Below, in pieces: positions 6,066 through 6,589 of a stretch of DNA of 6,589 bases (the first letter of the stretch is position 1; each line of letters starts with the position of its first letter). This stretch comes from an uncultured Eubacteriales bacterium. Its GTDB lineage: Bacteria; Bacillota; Clostridia; Lachnospirales; Lachnospiraceae. Both the position numbers and the translations under genes were made by a program. The notes below the pieces were generated by a model, which was not told the DNA's origin, ran no database searches, and saw only the letters and a list, made by a program, of their open reading frames with translations. The stretch spans positions 1 to 6,589 of the forward strand of contig CACYBV010000024.1 of NCBI GenBank assembly GCA_902772745.1. The letters run 5' to 3'.

Positions 6066-6589
6066 CCCGCTTCCAGAAAGGTTTCCACCGACCGGTCCTT
6101 TTCGGTCTTTTCTTCCACCATTCGTCCAGAAGGTCAAAGCCCCGCTCCAGAAGGTCTTCAAGCATCGGGCTGAAGGTCACAACCACAAGGATAATGACGA
6201 CACCCGTGATCGACAGGTTTGAAAGCTCGAGAATATACTGTCCGAAAATGATTACCAGGAAGAACACTGCCTGCATCGCGTAGATGACGACCCGGCGGAA
6301 CCAGTTCATCGGCTGGTAAACGCGGCGCAGCATATAGAAATAAATATATCCGATATTCAGCACGCACATCGTCGTCAGCATGGATGCATTGCTGCGGTCC
6401 ACAAGGAGGCCGACGTTGTTCAGTATATAGGAAATCAGCGCGATTGTGATGCCCGCGGGCAGCGCGAAATGCATGACGCGCTGGATAAAGTTATCCTCCA
6501 CCCTGGCATAGCTCGGCTCAAACTGCAGCAGGAACGTGGGTGCGCCGACCGCAAAGGCGCTGATGACCGTCATGTGCATCGACTCCACC
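6058..6589 (-). CDS. Cation-type P-type ATPase, C-terminal membrane part (cut by window edge)
   Basis: The last 176 or so residues of a protein whose start lies beyond the right edge. They carry five predicted membrane helices, at about 4-23, 41-62, 68-86, 99-121 and 125-143 of the visible part. A basic, Trp-rich cytoplasmic tail follows (DEWWKKRPKRTGRWKPFWKR). The segment TVISAFAVGAPTFLLQFEPS, followed by an N-F-x-x-x-V-x-x-x-ALPAG stretch, resembles the M6-M7 region of P2-like P-type ATPases, especially the Gram-positive CtpE-like group, where an I-(S)-x-F-x-x-G-x-P-(S/T)-F-x-L-x-x-EP pattern is typical. That fits helices M6 to M10. The phosphorylation DKTGT motif and HAD domain would be upstream, outside the window, so the transported ion cannot be named. 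The gene ends in TAA at 6058, and the lipoprotein start overlaps it by 8 bases, so the two are probably cotranscribed. A different polytopic transporter cannot be fully excluded. Confidence 0.72.
   Translation of the reverse strand, partial: VESMHMTVISAFAVGAPTFLLQFEPSYARVEDNFIQRVMHFALPAGITIALISYILNNVGLLVDRSNASMLTTMCVLNIGYIYFYMLRRVYQPMNWFRRVVIYAMQAVFFLVIIFGQYILELSNLSITGVVIILVVVTFSPMLEDLLERGFDLLDEWWKKRPKRTGRWKPFWKRDE

Noticed and set aside
6066..6161. Upstream start at 6161 for the lipoprotein
   Set aside because: It would add 32 residues before the signal peptide, bury the lipoprotein signal internally and overlap the ATPase gene by 104 bases.
5661..6173. Phe/Arg-rich and Ser/Val-repeat plus-strand frames
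   Set aside because: These are reverse-frame readings of the Glu/Thr repeat DNA in the lipoprotein linker; the repetitive look comes from that tract.
1..6589. Mobile element, CRISPR, prophage or defence island
   Set aside because: No transposase, integrase, spaced direct repeats, terminal inverted repeats or toxin/antitoxin-like genes were seen; gene content and composition are uniform housekeeping.

Overview
The window looks like a chromosomal housekeeping segment from a moderately GC-rich Firmicute, most likely a Clostridia/Lachnospiraceae-type bacterium. Three things point there: a RecU-type Holliday junction resolvase (a Firmicutes hallmark) with the clostridial start TWNSRG; an alanyl-tRNA synthetase with the Cys-rich catalytic-domain insert I associate with clostridial AlaRS; and strong GGAGG-type ribosome binding sites. 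Taxonomy is inferred from protein character only.

All six genes lie on the minus strand, so they read from right to left. In transcription order they are: (i) the C-terminal part of a cation-type P-type ATPase, cut by the right edge (6058-6589); (ii) a secreted lipoprotein with a Glu/Thr-rich linker, SH3-like region and C40 (NlpC/P60) peptidase domain (4494-6065); (iii) alaS, complete (1749-4433); (iv) a small two-helix membrane protein of unknown function, joined to alaS by an ATGA stop/start overlap (1183-1752); (v) an RluC/RluD-type RNA pseudouridine synthase (155-1111); (vi) the 5' end of recU, cut by the left edge (1-182).

Packing is tight. Genes i/ii, iii/iv and v/vi overlap by 8, 4 and 28 bases. 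Only two gaps exist: 60 bases before alaS and 71 bases before the pseudouridine synthase. The pre-alaS gap holds a good sigma-A-like promoter (TTGAAT, 17 bases, TATAAA), a 7-bp hairpin touching the Shine-Dalgarno sequence, and the alaS ribosome binding site. This suggests two transcription units that may also read through: an envelope unit (ATPase plus cell-wall peptidase) and a translation/recombination unit (alaS, membrane protein, pseudouridine synthase, recU).

I found no mobile element, CRISPR array, tRNA/rRNA, T-box or phage signature, and no convincing new multi-gene system. The points most worth a second look are the alaS leader architecture, the uncharacterised membrane protein coupled to alaS, and the repetitive acidic linker of the lipoprotein.
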